Positions 5,266-5,307 of a stretch of DNA of 5,307 bases are shown here, piece after piece (the stretch's first letter is position 1; each line of letters starts with the position of its first letter). The notes under the pieces are model-generated. The model was not told where the DNA came from, searched no databases, and saw nothing but the letters and a program-made list of their open reading frames with translations. Source of the DNA: Bacillota bacterium (lineage in GTDB: Bacteria; Bacillota; UBA4882; UBA8346); NCBI GenBank assembly GCA_028282485.1, contig JANQHU010000050.1, forward strand, positions 1 through 5,307, in the 5' to 3' direction. Both the position numbers and the translations under genes were made by a program.

Positions 5266-5307
5266 CTTTTCGGGAAGAAAATTTTTTATAGTGCAACGGG
5301 CTCTTAT

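Overview
The window looks like chromosomal DNA from a Gram-positive, endospore-lineage Firmicute, probably of the Clostridia. The signs are a ClpC-type Hsp100 with a UVR-motif linker, a CheX chemotaxis phosphatase, strong purine-rich Shine-Dalgarno sites, and moderate-GC genes separated by very AT-rich spacers. A Carboxydothermus-like thermophile is a guess from general style only. No rRNA, tRNA, CRISPR array or insertion sequence is visible.

Bases 1-1869 hold the C-terminal three quarters of clpC, cut by the window edge and intact as far as it runs. A short gap with a weak sigma-D-like promoter leads to cheX (1934-2401), which ends at a clear rho-independent terminator (2452-2486).

The AT-rich block from 2487 to 3160 is the most interesting part. 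It contains a compact convergent unit. A good sigma-A promoter (2612-2641) drives a roughly 206-nt RNA whose Shine-Dalgarno site lies in a hairpin loop and which encodes a 37-residue peptide with one membrane segment (2702-2815). The RNA ends at a bidirectional terminator (2827-2853). Facing it is a second promoter on the minus strand (2888-2916), predicted to make a roughly 61-nt RNA that stops at the same terminator. A 14-nt direct repeat (2693-2706 and 2855-2868) makes the 5' part of the small RNA perfectly complementary to the start-codon region of the peptide mRNA. This is the layout of the type I toxin-antitoxin par locus (Fst / RNA I / RNA II) of enterococcal plasmid pAD1, but the peptide does not look like Fst. 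The -10 region of the antisense promoter is also copied as a 19-bp repeat at 3036-3054.

Bases 3160-5228 are a two-gene operon with its own extended -10 promoter. A single-pass membrane protein of unknown family overlaps by 4 nt (ATGA) a short FtsH-type AAA+ zinc protease. This protease keeps the ATPase and peptidase residues but has almost no loop between its two membrane segments, so it lacks the usual FtsH extracytoplasmic domain. The upstream protein may supply that part in trans. A TGG-TATAAT promoter at 5257-5265 starts a further transcription unit that runs off the window.

Two of the genes are AAA+ proteolysis machines: cytosolic ClpC, which works with ClpP, and the membrane FtsH-like protein. 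They are in separate transcription units with unrelated material between them.
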